Notes under the pieces: generated by a model | Database searches by the model: none | Seen by the model: the letters and a program-made list of their open reading frames with translations, nothing else | What the model was told of the DNA's origin: nothing | Origin: Sulfurisphaera tokodaii str. 7 | Lineage (GTDB): Archaea > Thermoproteota > Thermoprotei_A > Sulfolobales > Sulfolobaceae | Assembly: GCF_000011205.1 (NCBI RefSeq) | Contig: NC_003106.2 | Coordinates: 2,246,001 to 2,310,000 of the forward strand | Direction of reading: 5' to 3' | DNA: 64,000 bases | Program-made: the position numbers and the translations under genes | In this document: one piece after another, positions 19,729 to 28,322 of the stretch | Position numbering within the stretch: the stretch's first letter is position 1 | Layout: every line of letters begins with the position of its first letter

Positions 19729-20958
19729 GTGTATCTAGTTGCCTTGATTATTGCAATTTTAGTTTATGGTATGATTGCTTTTAGAGGTTTAACAAGAATA
19801 CCTCCTTGGACTTCTATGTTTTTTGGCGGAGTTCTGATGATAGTTTTCGGTATTATTAATGTTAATCAAGCTCTTGAATCGATTAATCTTGATGTAATTC
19901 TCTTTCTTATCACACTCTTTATTTTTTCATCATCACTTGAAGTATCTGGTTTTCTTAAATATTTAGCTTATTTGATTATAAACAAATATAAGGAAAGTAA
20001 GAAAATAATGTTTTATATTCTACTATATTCTGGACTTTTATCAAATTTAGTTACTAATGATGGTGTTTCGGCTAGTTGGACTCCAGTTATATTAGAGGTT
20101 TCAAGATATATGAACGTAGATGAAATGCCATACTTATATTCTCTAGCTTTCGGCGTAACAATAGGAAGTGTTATGATGCCTACTGGAAATCCGCAGAATC
20201 TTCTTATAGCTCTTGAAGGAAATTTGAAAGAACCTTTTGTCTCGTTCCTAGAATTTTTAGCTATTCCTACTATTCTTAACTTGTTCTTATCATACTATAT
20301 TATGTTGCTTCTCTTTAAGAATAGATTAGAAAGTGTAAAAATAGATGATATTAAAATAGACATAAAATTGAATAAACGTCTTGCTTATTCTTCTCTATTT
20401 CTTCTTTTTATAACTGTGATATTATTCTTTATTTTGAGTTTTGTTAGAATTGACATCCTACTAGCATCTCTTACAACTTCATCAATTCTTCTTTTAATAA
20501 GTAGAGAGAGGAGAGAAATAATGAGCAGGGTTGACTGGTCAACAATATTATTTTTTACTGGTCTCTTTATTTTTACAGAAGGTCTTTATAAAGGTGGTAT
20601 AATTCAACTATTATACCAAGTTTTACCTCCACCCACCAATGTTCTCCTAATTATGGTTTCTAGTATCTTATTAAGTCAAGTTTTAAGCAATGTACCACTA
20701 GTAGCAATATATATCCCAGAAATGATACACCTAGGGGCAACTTCTACTATTGATTGGATTGCATTAGCCGCGGGAAGTACAATAGCGGGTAACTTTACAT
20801 TAATTGGTGCAGCAAGTAATATAATTATATCTGAAGCTTCAGAAAGCAGAGGAGGAAAAAGTTTTAGTTTCTTTGAATTCATGAAATATTCAATACCAGT
20901 TTTGGCAGTTAACTTCGCTATTCTCTACATCTTTATTTCTTTGGTTGGAATAATCTAG
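19729..20958 (+). CDS. ArsB/NhaD (ion transporter superfamily) permease
   Basis: 409 residues with about ten transmembrane helices. Two conserved half-repeat loops are visible: NDGVSASWTPVILE in the first half followed by MPTGNPQNLLIA, and a GSTIAGNFTLIGAASNIII segment in the second. This is the ArsB/NhaD/SLC13-type fold. It could export arsenite or exchange Na+/H+ or organic anions; no ArsA or ArsR is next to it. GTG start. The 3' end overlaps the convergent acyl-CoA dehydrogenase by 26 bases. Confidence 0.82.
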   Translation: MYLVALIIAILVYGMIAFRGLTRIPPWTSMFFGGVLMIVFGIINVNQALESINLDVILFLITLFIFSSSLEVSGFLKYLAYLIINKYKESKKIMFYILLYSGLLSNLVTNDGVSASWTPVILEVSRYMNVDEMPYLYSLAFGVTIGSVMMPTGNPQNLLIALEGNLKEPFVSFLEFLAIPTILNLFLSYYIMLLLFKNRLESVKIDDIKIDIKLNKRLAYSSLFLLFITVILFFILSFVRIDILLASLTTSSILLLISRERREIMSRVDWSTILFFTGLFIFTEGLYKGGIIQLLYQVLPPPTNVLLIMVSSILLSQVLSNVPLVAIYIPEMIHLGATSTIDWIALAAGSTIAGNFTLIGAASNIIISEASESRGGKSFSFFEFMKYSIPVLAVNFAILYIFISLVGII

Positions 20959-22072
20959 ATACTGCTACCAATTGCATTTCATTAGTTCCTTCTGCTATTT
21001 CCATAATTTTTGCATCTCTATATAGTCTTTCAACTTTAGAACCTCTATTTAATCCATGTCCACCGAAAATATGCAATGCAAGTCTAGTTACTTCTGTTGC
21101 TGTTACTGCAGCATAATATTTAGCCATAGATGCTTCTGTAGTTGCTTCGTAATCATTATCAAATAATTGGGCTGCCCTCCATGTGAGTAATCTAGCCGCT
21201 TCAACTTTTATGTAAGCGTCAGCCAAGTTAAAGGAAATCCATTCTTGTTCTATTAATGCTTTACCAAATTGCTTTCTTGATTGTGCTCTCGAAATAGCTT
21301 CTTCAAGAGCACCTCTTGCAATTCCTACTGCAATTCCAGCATAACCGTTTCTACTAACCATTAAAGCTTTTAATGCTCCTCTATAAGCATCACCTTCTTT
21401 GCCTATTATACTATCCTTTGGGATTCTCACGTTGTTAAATTTAACATAAGATACTCCTGCACCTCTAATCCCCATAATATCAAGTTTATGTATTTCTATT
21501 CCTGGGAGTTTAGAATCTATAAGCAAGAGTGAAATACCTTGTCTATCCCCTGGATTTCCACTAGTTCTTGCTAAAACAACCATTTTCGTAGAGAAAGATG
21601 CCGCACTAGTGAAGATTTTCTCACCATTTAAAACTAATTCATTTCCATCTGGCTTTGCTGTTGTTTGTAAAGCTCCTAAATCAGAACCTGCTTGTGGCTC
21701 TGTTAATGCAACTGCATAAACTTCCTTTGCTTTTATTCCTTTCTCTATCCATTCTTGTGCTGAATCTCCACCTACGGAGACTAATAGCTGTAATGCGTTT
21801 TGTTGTGTATGCAAGGAATGTGAGGCTCCTCCACTTTCAGCTCCTAATTCTTCTGTTGCTATTGCAAAAGCCATTTCGCCTAATCCTAATCCTCCGTATT
21901 TTGTTGGTTGTTTCATTCCTAGTAATCCCATTTCTCCTAGATCTTTTACTATCTTATCGCCTCCATCATTTGTTTCATCCATTTGTTTTGCGTATTCTCT
22001 TACAGTTTTCTGAGCATATTCTCTAATTTTTGCTCTATATTCTTCTAATTCCTTACTTAGTGAGAACATCAT
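20933..22072 (-). CDS. Acyl-CoA dehydrogenase
   Basis: 379 residues. FAD-dependent alpha,beta-dehydrogenation of acyl-CoA. Seen: AVALTEPQAGSDLGAL (about 116-131), GEKIFTSAA for FAD and substrate binding, SRKQFGKALIE, and the C-terminal EGTNEMQ with the presumed catalytic glutamate of IAEGTNE. Full family length. Two adjacent ATG codons at the start. No electron-transfer flavoprotein gene is nearby. Confidence 0.93.
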   Translation of the reverse strand: MMFSLSKELEEYRAKIREYAQKTVREYAKQMDETNDGGDKIVKDLGEMGLLGMKQPTKYGGLGLGEMAFAIATEELGAESGGASHSLHTQQNALQLLVSVGGDSAQEWIEKGIKAKEVYAVALTEPQAGSDLGALQTTAKPDGNELVLNGEKIFTSAASFSTKMVVLARTSGNPGDRQGISLLLIDSKLPGIEIHKLDIMGIRGAGVSYVKFNNVRIPKDSIIGKEGDAYRGALKALMVSRNGYAGIAVGIARGALEEAISRAQSRKQFGKALIEQEWISFNLADAYIKVEAARLLTWRAAQLFDNDYEATTEASMAKYYAAVTATEVTRLALHIFGGHGLNRGSKVERLYRDAKIMEIAEGTNEMQLVAVSRLFQPKK

Positions 22073-22130
22073 GTATAAATTGTATAAGCAATATTAAATT
22101 TTGCAGTTCGTAGTAATACGAGAGAGTAAG

Positions 22131-22162
22131 AAATTTAAGTTAAAGTTAAAAATTTAAGTTAA
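22131..22162 (+). promoter_or_regulatory. Tandem TATA-like direct repeat
   Basis: Two copies of AAATTTAAGTTAA (22131-22143 and 22150-22162). If the first copy is the TATA box, transcription would begin near 22161, exactly where the GC-rich structured segment starts. Confidence 0.5.
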
Positions 22163-22242
22163 GGGGTATCTAGCCCTCAGACAGCCCCGTAGTGGGTAGA
22201 GTGAGGAGGGCTTCCTGCCGTGTAATGGGTGCATAGATCCTT
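22163..22242 (+). ncRNA. Candidate structured RNA leader of pibD
   Basis: An 80-base GC-rich island in AT-rich surroundings that folds by eye into a closed multi-branch structure. P1: 22163-22172 pairs with 22234-22242 (nine pairs, two of them wobble, one bulged T). P2: GCCCTC 22173-22178 with GAGGGC 22206-22211, capped by CCC/GGG 22186-22188 with 22194-22196. A weak P3 (22217-22219 with 22228-22230) fills the rest. The closing stem runs up to and across the pibD TTG start at 22241. It could be a leader controlling PibD, an independent small RNA, or a structured end left by a mobile element. No T-loop, so not a tRNA. Confidence 0.5.
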
Positions 22243-22954
22243 GGAGCTGGTTTATATAATTCAAATATTACTAACAAGCATAATGCTTATTCATACATCA
22301 TTTTTAGATCTAAAAACTAGAGAGATTGATCTTAAAATTTGGTTAATTTACTCTCCCCTTGTTATATTATTCATTTTCGAATATCATAACTTATCACTTT
22401 TTCTATATTTATACTCAGTAATAACTACTAATCTTCTTATATTGATTTTTTATTGGCTATCCTTGATGGGGGGTGCTGATTTATTTCTCTCACTAATTTT
22501 ATCGTTTAGTAACGCTTCTGTAAGACCACTTTTTTACTCAGAGTTATCTATTATAGGTTTAGAACCATTAACTATTTTGTTATATTCTTCTATCTTTATT
22601 TTCCTCTCTGGTTTATTTAATTTTGTAAAAAATTATAAATATACATATAATTATCCACTTACTACTAGGATTGTATTAGCCTTATCTGGAAAGAGGATTA
22701 CAGTGAGAGAATTTCTGAATTCTAAATTTCTTTTTCCGTTAACTCAAATTGATGAAAAGAATGGTGTAACTACTCTAAGAACTACTTTTTCCGTAGAAGA
22801 GGATGATGCTGAGTGGAGGAAAAAATTTAAGGAGTACGTAGAAAAAGGGCTAGTAAAAGAAGATGACTATATATGGGTTATGTGGGGGGTTCCAGTTATA
22901 CCCTTTATTGCTTTAGGTTATTTCATAAGTTTAGTCATCGGTCTCCCAATTTAG
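22241..22954 (+). CDS. pibD: Type IV prepilin peptidase PibD (A24 aspartic protease)
   Basis: 237 residues, membrane-embedded. It cleaves class III signal peptides of archaellins, pilins and sugar-binding proteins. With the TTG at 22241 as start, the two catalytic aspartates fall at Asp23 (SFLDLKTREID) and Asp80 (in MGGADLF, the GxGD-type motif), the positions known for S. solfataricus PibD; this decides the start over the in-frame GTG at 22229. About five helices, then a soluble segment and a last helix. Preceded by a structured GC-rich leader. The last 4 bases overlap the convergent small membrane gene. Confidence 0.88.
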   Translation: MELVYIIQILLTSIMLIHTSFLDLKTREIDLKIWLIYSPLVILFIFEYHNLSLFLYLYSVITTNLLILIFYWLSLMGGADLFLSLILSFSNASVRPLFYSELSIIGLEPLTILLYSSIFIFLSGLFNFVKNYKYTYNYPLTTRIVLALSGKRITVREFLNSKFLFPLTQIDEKNGVTTLRTTFSVEEDDAEWRKKFKEYVEKGLVKEDDYIWVMWGVPVIPFIALGYFISLVIGLPI

Positions 22955-23235
22955 ATTCTTAAAATATAGTACAAAATTATAAGACCCAAAAGACTAAGAG
23001 TTGCTATTGCCATTGAAGGATAAGCATACATAGGATTATCATATGAAGACCACATCATAAATGCAGAGAATATAACTAATTCCTCTAATACTAGGATTGA
23101 GCCTAGAAATGACAAAGCAATAGTTAACCTTGTTTTACTGTATTTTCTTACTTGAAAAAGTTCAAATGCTATTAACCCAGCAATAACTATAGATATCATT
23201 GCTATAGTGATGTTAATGAGCCATATGTGTATCAT
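22951..23235 (-). CDS. Small three-helix membrane protein
   Basis: 94 residues with three hydrophobic helices (about 3-25, 37-62, 70-92) and a short basic loop VRKYSKTR. No recognised family. Its TATA-like element on the minus strand (near 23262-23272) lies about 30 bases upstream of the ATG. Convergent with pibD. Confidence 0.6.
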   Translation of the reverse strand: MIHIWLINITIAMISIVIAGLIAFELFQVRKYSKTRLTIALSFLGSILVLEELVIFSAFMMWSSYDNPMYAYPSMAIATLSLLGLIILYYILRI

Positions 23236-23430
23236 ATATATTTTAACCTTAACCCGTATCTTTTAAATTTTTGCCAAGATCAATAGATAAAGTGAAACAT
23301 TATCTTATAATACCTTATGCCTATTTTCTCTTTCAACTTTTTTAAAGGTATATGAATATTACATTATTTTATCATTGTTACTCTATATAGTGATAGTACT
23401 ATTTAGTTTATAGTTAAGTACATATACTAC

Positions 23431-23439
23431 CCATTTTCT
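23431..23439. repeat. Left target-site duplication of the IS element
   Basis: CCATTTTCT, repeated at 24276-24284 directly after the right terminal inverted repeat. One extra base (C, 23440) separates it from the left repeat. Confidence 0.7.
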
Positions 23440-23524
23440 CAGTGTGGACAACAATTTCGTTCATTTGAAATAAATTGTATTAATTGTTTTTACTTAGATG
23501 GAGAATTCATCGTAATACTTTTTT

Positions 23525-23596
23525 GGTGAGCACGGGGATTTTTCTTGGGGGTGAACGATGAACAACCCAACTAGATGGAGGACTCCCGTGCTCACC
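23525..23596 (+). promoter_or_regulatory. 12-bp inverted repeat around the transposase start
   Basis: GGTGAGCACGGG (23525-23536) is the exact reverse complement of CCCGTGCTCACC (23585-23596). The loop holds the purine-rich ribosome-binding region (about 23546-23551) and the ATG at 23558. A transcript reading in from outside would fold these together and could hide the start, a known way of damping transposase expression. Confidence 0.55.
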
Positions 23597-24259
23597 CAAG
23601 TTATTCTAATCCTAATGGAGTATATTAATCTTGAGCCTAGGTTTTATTCTAGTGAGGTAGTAGCTTTGGCTTTGGCTAGTTATCTCTCTGGTTTGTCTTC
23701 TTGGAGGACTTGTTTGCCTCATTCTACTTTGTTGTATTACTTGAGGAGGTTGAGTTGTGTTAGGTATGTGGTGCCGATTAGTGGTTTTTATGCGGTGGAT
23801 GAGACTAAAATTATGGTGATTAGGGGGCAGTATTATTATGTGTGGATTGTGAGGGATGTGAAGACTGGTGCGATACCCTTCTTCATGGTGACGAGTTCGA
23901 GGAGTGGGTTGCACGTGCTGGTAGTCTTGACGAAGAATGTGGAAAAGGAGGCTGAGAAGGTGCTCAAAACGAGGATAGACAAGGTAGTATACATACATGA
24001 TGGGGCAACAGTCTATAACGCATTCACTTGGCTAAACGTGGAGCACAAGAGGGTCAACGAGAGGGACTACGCAGAACAAGGGTTCAGGAGCTTAAAACAT
24101 AGAATATCCTCAATGGATTTTCATTTTCCATGGAACACCAATAGGTTCACGCTCACAAGGTGGTTATCGGTGTTCTTCCTAGCTTATAACGCGCTTTACG
24201 CTCCAGTATATTTGTTAGACAAGGGGGTGATAATAAATGTAAATATTTCAAATGAATGA
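23558..24259 (+). CDS. IS6-family DDE transposase
   Basis: 233 residues, normal for IS6. The DDE triad is seen as Asp in YAVDETKI (about 76), Asp in YIHDGATVYNAF (about 148) and Glu in RDYAEQGFRSLKHR (about 173), with the IS6-typical YYYVWIVRD strand between. No frameshift. The gene is richer in G+C than its neighbours, consistent with its mobile origin. A GGGGGTG motif lies 6 bases before the ATG. Confidence 0.9.
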   Translation: MNNPTRWRTPVLTQVILILMEYINLEPRFYSSEVVALALASYLSGLSSWRTCLPHSTLLYYLRRLSCVRYVVPISGFYAVDETKIMVIRGQYYYVWIVRDVKTGAIPFFMVTSSRSGLHVLVVLTKNVEKEAEKVLKTRIDKVVYIHDGATVYNAFTWLNVEHKRVNERDYAEQGFRSLKHRISSMDFHFPWNTNRFTLTRWLSVFFLAYNALYAPVYLLDKGVIINVNISNE

Positions 24260-24275
24260 AATTGTTGTCCACACT

Positions 24276-24284
24276 CCATTTTCT
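24276..24284. repeat. Right target-site duplication of the IS element
   Basis: CCATTTTCT immediately outside the right inverted repeat, matching 23431-23439. Confidence 0.7.
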
Positions 24285-24452
24285 TCTCTTTACTCATATA
24301 TTTCTATTTGTGTGAAATAACTTTCATAGTTTGTCTAATTCTAAATTAACGCTAGTATTTTTATTATAGAACATATTATGAATTTTTTATGTTTAAGCAG
24401 ATCAATAACCCCCTAATGACATTTTATATTAACTCTTTTTAAAGCGAAAAAT

Positions 24453-24458
24453 CTTTAA
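24453..24458 (+). promoter_or_regulatory. TATA-like box of tRNA-Arg
   Basis: CTTTAA within AAATCTTTAAGT, about 27 bases before the first tRNA base. Confidence 0.45.
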
Positions 24459-24480
24459 GTCAGAATAAGAGTTAGAATCT

Positions 24481-24578
<98 letters not shown>

Positions 24579-24579
24579 C

Positions 24580-24584
24580 TTTTT
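24580..24584 (+). terminator. T-run after tRNA-Arg
   Basis: Five T residues seven bases after the tRNA end, a typical archaeal tRNA termination signal. Confidence 0.4.
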
Positions 24585-24598
24585 ATTAGGTGTTTATA

Positions 24599-24871
24599 AT
24601 GCCATGGATATCTGCTAGATCTGCTGATAAATTAGTATATGGGCAAATAGTTAAACTACCTTTTGGTAAAAGGCTAAGAGTTGAGAGTTTTAAGGGGGAT
24701 AGATGGATTGAGATTGTAAAAATTGATGAAAACAATTATAAAATAATAGAACACGGATTTAATAATCATGTCTATAATGTGACGGGGAATGATTTGAAGC
24801 GTATTTTAAAAGAATTATTTGAGGTAGAATTTCCGAGGAGTCATCAACTTAGAGTAGTAATTACATCATAG
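24599..24871 (+). CDS. Small protein of unknown function
   Basis: 90 residues from the ATG at 24599 (MPWISARSADK); an in-frame GTG at 24590 is less likely. Predicted beta-rich middle (VKLPFGKRLRVESF, WIEIVKI) and a helical LKRILKELF segment. It sits just after the tRNA. Its stop meets that of the convergent TFS gene. No family recognised. Confidence 0.6.
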   Translation: MPWISARSADKLVYGQIVKLPFGKRLRVESFKGDRWIEIVKIDENNYKIIEHGFNNHVYNVTGNDLKRILKELFEVEFPRSHQLRVVITS

Positions 24872-25210
24872 TTATTCATATTCTCTCCAAACTTTTCCAC
24901 ATTTTGTGCATTTATAAAATCTTGTTGGTGGCTCATCTGCTCTTCTAGTTTGCAGTATCCAAAAGTATGCCTCGTCATTTCCACAAGCTGGGCAAGTAAC
25001 TCCTTTAGTTATTTGTGCTCCGGCTGGCGGAGCATCTCCGTCTACTACTAAAGTCTTTTCCTTTATTGAGTGTTTTACTACTGTTTTAATTTTCATTGAT
25101 CCAGACGATGTGCTTTCCTCTTCATAACCACATTTTGGACATTTATACATTGTTTTCCCGTTATCTTTCTTAGGAACCATTATTGAACCACATTTTGGGC
25201 AGAATTTCAT
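24872..25210 (-). CDS. tfs: Transcription factor S (TFS, TFIIS/Rpb9-like)
   Basis: 112 residues with two zinc ribbons. N-terminal CPKCG ... CPKCG (about 4-27) is Rpb9-like. C-terminal CPACG ... CTKCG carries the TFIIS-type acidic hairpin RRADEPPTRF (about 89-98). TFS stimulates transcript cleavage by stalled archaeal RNA polymerase; the Asp-Glu pair needed for this is present. Last gene of the L10e/Dph2/Csl4/Rpo11 run. Confidence 0.94.
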   Translation of the reverse strand: MKFCPKCGSIMVPKKDNGKTMYKCPKCGYEEESTSSGSMKIKTVVKHSIKEKTLVVDGDAPPAGAQITKGVTCPACGNDEAYFWILQTRRADEPPTRFYKCTKCGKVWREYE

Positions 25211-25231
25211 TTAAACCACCAATAGCTATAT

Positions 25232-25480
25232 CTACCTAATTAATAGTTTATTTAGTTTTCGTTCAATTTTTTCTAATATACTCTTACAATATTCTTCTTT
25301 CTCTTTATCACTACTAATATCTTTAACCTCTCCAACTACACTAGAATTATAGAATTTCTCCCTTACAGCTTTTTCTTCTAGTTCAAAAAATATCTTTTCA
25401 AGAAATTTTCCTCTAAAAACGCATATAGCATATAATTTATCTGATTTTGCAATAACTGCTAATCTCCTACCTTTTTTCAA
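25232..25480 (-). CDS. Small unknown protein between rpo11 and tfs
   Basis: 82 residues. A basic N-terminus ([24 protein letters not shown]) of beta character is followed by a helical, highly charged C-terminal half (SDKEKEEYCKSILEKIERKL). It overlaps the rpo11 end by 14 bases, implying coupled translation. I do not recognise a family; position suggests a link with transcription or RNA processing. Confidence 0.6.
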   Translation of the reverse strand: MKKGRRLAVIAKSDKLYAICVFRGKFLEKIFFELEEKAVREKFYNSSVVGEVKDISSDKEKEEYCKSILEKIERKLNKLLIR

Positions 25481-25748
25481 TACTTTTCACTTCTTCGATG
25501 AACTTATTTGTGTCTTCTTCAGCAAGCTCTATTGCTTTAACAAGAGCTTCTTTTGGAGATATACTACCGTCTGTCATTATTTTTAATATTATACTGTCAA
25601 TTAATGGGTGTGGCTTAGAATATGAAGCAAATTTTACTCCTGGGACTTTTAATAGGTAACCCTTTAGTAAGTTTCCTACTGTATGTTCCTCTCCATCTAT
25701 TTGTAATTCTAGATAATTTTCTCCTGAACGTAATATCTTAATTTCCAC
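25467..25748 (-). CDS. rpo11: RNA polymerase subunit Rpo11 (RpoL)
   Basis: 93 residues. The [16 protein letters not shown] helix (about 18-33) and the [12 protein letters not shown] strand are diagnostic of the RpoL/Rpb11 family, which pairs with Rpo3 in the assembly platform of archaeal RNA polymerase. It overlaps csl4 and the following small gene. Confidence 0.94.
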   Translation of the reverse strand: MEIKILRSGENYLELQIDGEEHTVGNLLKGYLLKVPGVKFASYSKPHPLIDSIILKIMTDGSISPKEALVKAIELAEEDTNKFIEEVKSIEKR

Positions 25749-26307
25749 CTTTCTTCACCATAACTAATGCTAATTTTCTTGTCTCAATATTACCACAGTT
25801 TGGACACCTTAAATGTTCTTCGTCTTTTTTAATCATTTTTGTACCGCAAATAGAACATTTAGCAAAAACTACGCCTAAATCCTTCTGTTTTATTGTTAAA
25901 GGAAGAGGTATGCTGAAATTTAATGGTTTTGCTCTTACAACATCTAATACTTTTAATGCTTCAGTAATACTATTAAGATATTTATTACTAATTTGAGAAA
26001 TATGGATATACGCTGTAATAGGTACACTTATAATTTTGTCTTCTATCGAATAGATATTTACTAATGCAGAATCCTCTTTCATTCCATTAACTATTCCAAG
26101 GACGTATTTAGCTTTCTTTATAGATAATAATCCGGGTTTTTTAAAACTTATAGAATTAGTTTTTCTATTTATCATGTCATAAAATGCTTTACCGACTACG
26201 CTAGCATAAACTCTTCCTTCATACTCATAAGTTCCCTCACCGGCCATGAACTCTTCGATAACACTTAACTTATCGCCTGGTAGTAGTAATTCTCCTTGCT
26301 TTTTCAT
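25738..26307 (-). CDS. csl4: Exosome subunit Csl4
   Basis: 189 residues. N-terminal [20 protein letters not shown] segment typical of Csl4, a central S1-like RNA-binding barrel (about 65-150) and a C-terminal zinc ribbon CSICG ... CPNCG (about 156-177). Csl4 caps the archaeal RNA exosome and recruits DnaG. It lies 5 bases after dph2 and overlaps rpo11 by 11 bases. Confidence 0.92.
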   Translation of the reverse strand: MKKQGELLLPGDKLSVIEEFMAGEGTYEYEGRVYASVVGKAFYDMINRKTNSISFKKPGLLSIKKAKYVLGIVNGMKEDSALVNIYSIEDKIISVPITAYIHISQISNKYLNSITEALKVLDVVRAKPLNFSIPLPLTIKQKDLGVVFAKCSICGTKMIKKDEEHLRCPNCGNIETRKLALVMVKKGGN

Positions 26308-26312
26308 TTAAC

Positions 26313-27311
26313 TCACCAGGGAAATATATATTTATCAAAGTTGTTAAGTATTATCATTTTAGCCTCACCTGGAGTCAAAACTGGTTTTTCAAAGTCATAT
26401 AGGTCGTCTATTGGGAGTCTAGGACATGATGTTACTAAAAATACATCTAGAGACGGGCTTAAATTCCTGAGTACATCTTTTGTTAACACTCTATTGAGAA
26501 AAACATATATATTATATCCTTTTTCTTTAAGTTTTTTCTCAAAATATTTTACCATAAGTGGTCTGTTTTGTCCGTTCATAGCTCCCTGTATAATTCCCCA
26601 ATTTCTTTTATCTATAGCTTCCATGATTTTTGCATATCTAATTTTTAATATTTTATAAACCTCTTTCGTAAGATCTTCTACTTTACCAGTATAAGGATCT
26701 ATTTTTACTATAGGCTTTCCGGTGGCTAACCCCACTCCAAGGGCGTGAAATATTCCACCGGATATATTAACATACAAATCTGCGTCTACACTAGTAGCAG
26801 CCTTATAATCACATCCTAAAATTTGCCCATCAAACATGAAAACAGAAGAAGGTTTTCCTATTTTTACATCAAAATAATCAGATAGTTTTAGTGAAATCTT
26901 TCTAATTAATTTTATGTGTTGTACTGTAGCTGTTAAACTGATAGTTTTTGCCTCGTATTTCTTTCCAAAATTGATAACTTCATTTATTTGTTCATCAGTG
27001 ATATCTAGGTTACTTTCGACTGGAACAAATAATGTAGGAAACTTAGGATAATACCAAGTATACGGAGTATGACCAAAGTGGATAATTAAATCTGCATTTA
27101 TGTTTTTAGCCTCATCCTCAGCTATATCGCAAGCTCCCCAATTTGGATCTGAGGAAACTATGAAGTCTACGTCAGGCAAAAATTCTTTTAATTTCTCTAT
27201 CACGAAAATAGAAAAAATCTTTAATCCTTCAGGAAATTGAAGAATAACTTTTTTTGCATTTCTTTTTCTGATTTCTTCTGCTATATATTCCTCCTGAAAA
27301 TTATAGCTCAC
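26313..27311 (-). CDS. dph2: Diphthamide biosynthesis enzyme Dph2
   Basis: 332 residues. Radical-SAM-like [4Fe-4S] enzyme that transfers the 3-amino-3-carboxypropyl group to the target histidine of elongation factor 2. The three cluster cysteines appear in [19 protein letters not shown] and [17 protein letters not shown] near residue 25 is also family-typical. It overlaps the L10e gene by 4 bases. Confidence 0.93.
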
Positions 27312-27838
27312 TGTACAACTGCCTCTTTAGGAATGGGAACGATATCTATTTTAGTTTTTAATGGAATCTTAGAAGCTGCAGCTTCAAATGCTTTCTTGGC
27401 TATTTCTAAATGTTCTTTCTTTACTTTTGCAATCATTATTATATCTCCTAATCTCTCAATTCTTGCGGCTGTTCCTATTGGTTTACCAAAAGATAATCTC
27501 ATACCATCCTGCAATCTGTCTGCCCCAGCGAAAGCCATCATCTTATTCTCTCTGATAACATGATGAGGATACTTCAAAACTATTAGGGCAAAATTCTGGT
27601 CAGATCCAGTTTTATTAGTTAATTGTTTTAATGCAAGCACACGTGCCGCTTCCAGTGCATTATGTCTTATTTGACCTTTTTCTAAAGCAACTAGTCTAAG
27701 TTCATAATCATAATTTCCATTAACATTACCCATGGTAAACTTTGTTATTTTGGGCATTGGTACGCCTGGTATATATTCTTTTCTTGTATATGCTGGACCG
27801 GAAAAGTGACGGTAGCATCTACCTGGTCTAAGTGGCAT
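27308..27838 (-). CDS. rpl10e: Ribosomal protein L10e (uL16 family)
   Basis: 176 residues from the ATG at 27838 ([20 protein letters not shown]); the frame continues to 27847. The N-terminal RPGRCYR and the [14 protein letters not shown] segment identify archaeal L10e, a large-subunit protein near the peptidyl-transferase centre. First gene of the minus-strand information-processing operon. Confidence 0.95.
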
Positions 27839-28070
27839 GATATACACTTATGTCAGAAACTTTAAATAATTTACCATAATCTAACTTAACTATTAATAAG
27901 GTTCTAATTGTATAACTTTCTTGTTGTTTTATAACCTTTTAGATAATTCCATGTTTATATTAGTAAGTGTTAATAAAGAATCTAAAAATATTTAATTCTT
28001 AGCTATTATAATTTTTTATAAATTTTAGTTAATTTTATGTGAAAATAATGTGAAAACAAGCCTAGTATCT

Positions 28071-28322
28071 TTAGTGGGATAATTTCATTAACGTTTTCTC
28101 TATAGTCGAAATATGCTGCAATATTTCATCTATTGTATTTCTAAGTGTCAATACGTTTCTTGGCTCCATTATTTCCATGGATATTTTTATAATTATCTTA
28201 TTTTCTTTGTTTAAGATATCTATATTCATACCTTTTGGTATATCTATATTGTCAACACTAATGCTATTTGATATTTCTTTAGCATAATTTGTATCATAAG
28301 TTATCTCAACCGTTATATTCAA
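28071..28322 (-). CDS. KEOPS subunit Pcc1-like protein
   Basis: 83 residues. The beta-rich first half ends in KIIIKISMEIMEPRNV and is followed by one long helix starting LTLRNTIDEILQHIS, the Pcc1/CTAG fold with its RALRNS-type helix. Pcc1 dimerises KEOPS, which makes t6A in tRNA. Similarity is by pattern, so the call is probable, not certain. It overlaps the upstream unknown gene by 17 bases. Confidence 0.68.
   Translation of the reverse strand: MNITVEITYDTNYAKEISNSISVDNIDIPKGMNIDILNKENKIIIKISMEIMEPRNVLTLRNTIDEILQHISTIEKTLMKLSH

Larger units (their letters stand above)
23441..24275 (+). mobile_element. Complete IS6-family insertion sequence
   Basis: 835 bases bounded by 32-bp terminal inverted repeats (23441-23472 and 24244-24275, beginning AGTGTGGACA) that match at 31 of 32 positions. 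Flanked by a 9-bp direct repeat. It encodes one intact DDE transposase on the plus strand. The near-perfect ends, intact gene and preserved target duplication point to a recent insertion between the small membrane gene and tRNA-Arg. Confidence 0.9.

Noticed and set aside
19729-20958. Arsenite efflux pump ArsB
   Set aside because: Fold-level match only; no ArsA, ArsR or ArsC neighbour, so the substrate is left open.
21655-22026. 123-codon plus-strand frame opposite acyl-CoA dehydrogenase
   Set aside because: Leucine-rich antisense shadow of a well-identified gene.
22163-22242. tRNA or H/ACA RNA reading of the GC-rich element
   Set aside because: No T-loop or acceptor-like discriminator for a tRNA, and no terminal ACA or kink-turn GA pairs for an H/ACA RNA. 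Kept only as an unclassified structured leader.
23612-23998. 128-codon minus-strand frame inside the IS6 transposase
   Set aside because: Antisense shadow of the transposase; residue make-up (many His/Pro/Thr) is that of reverse-complement coding sequence.
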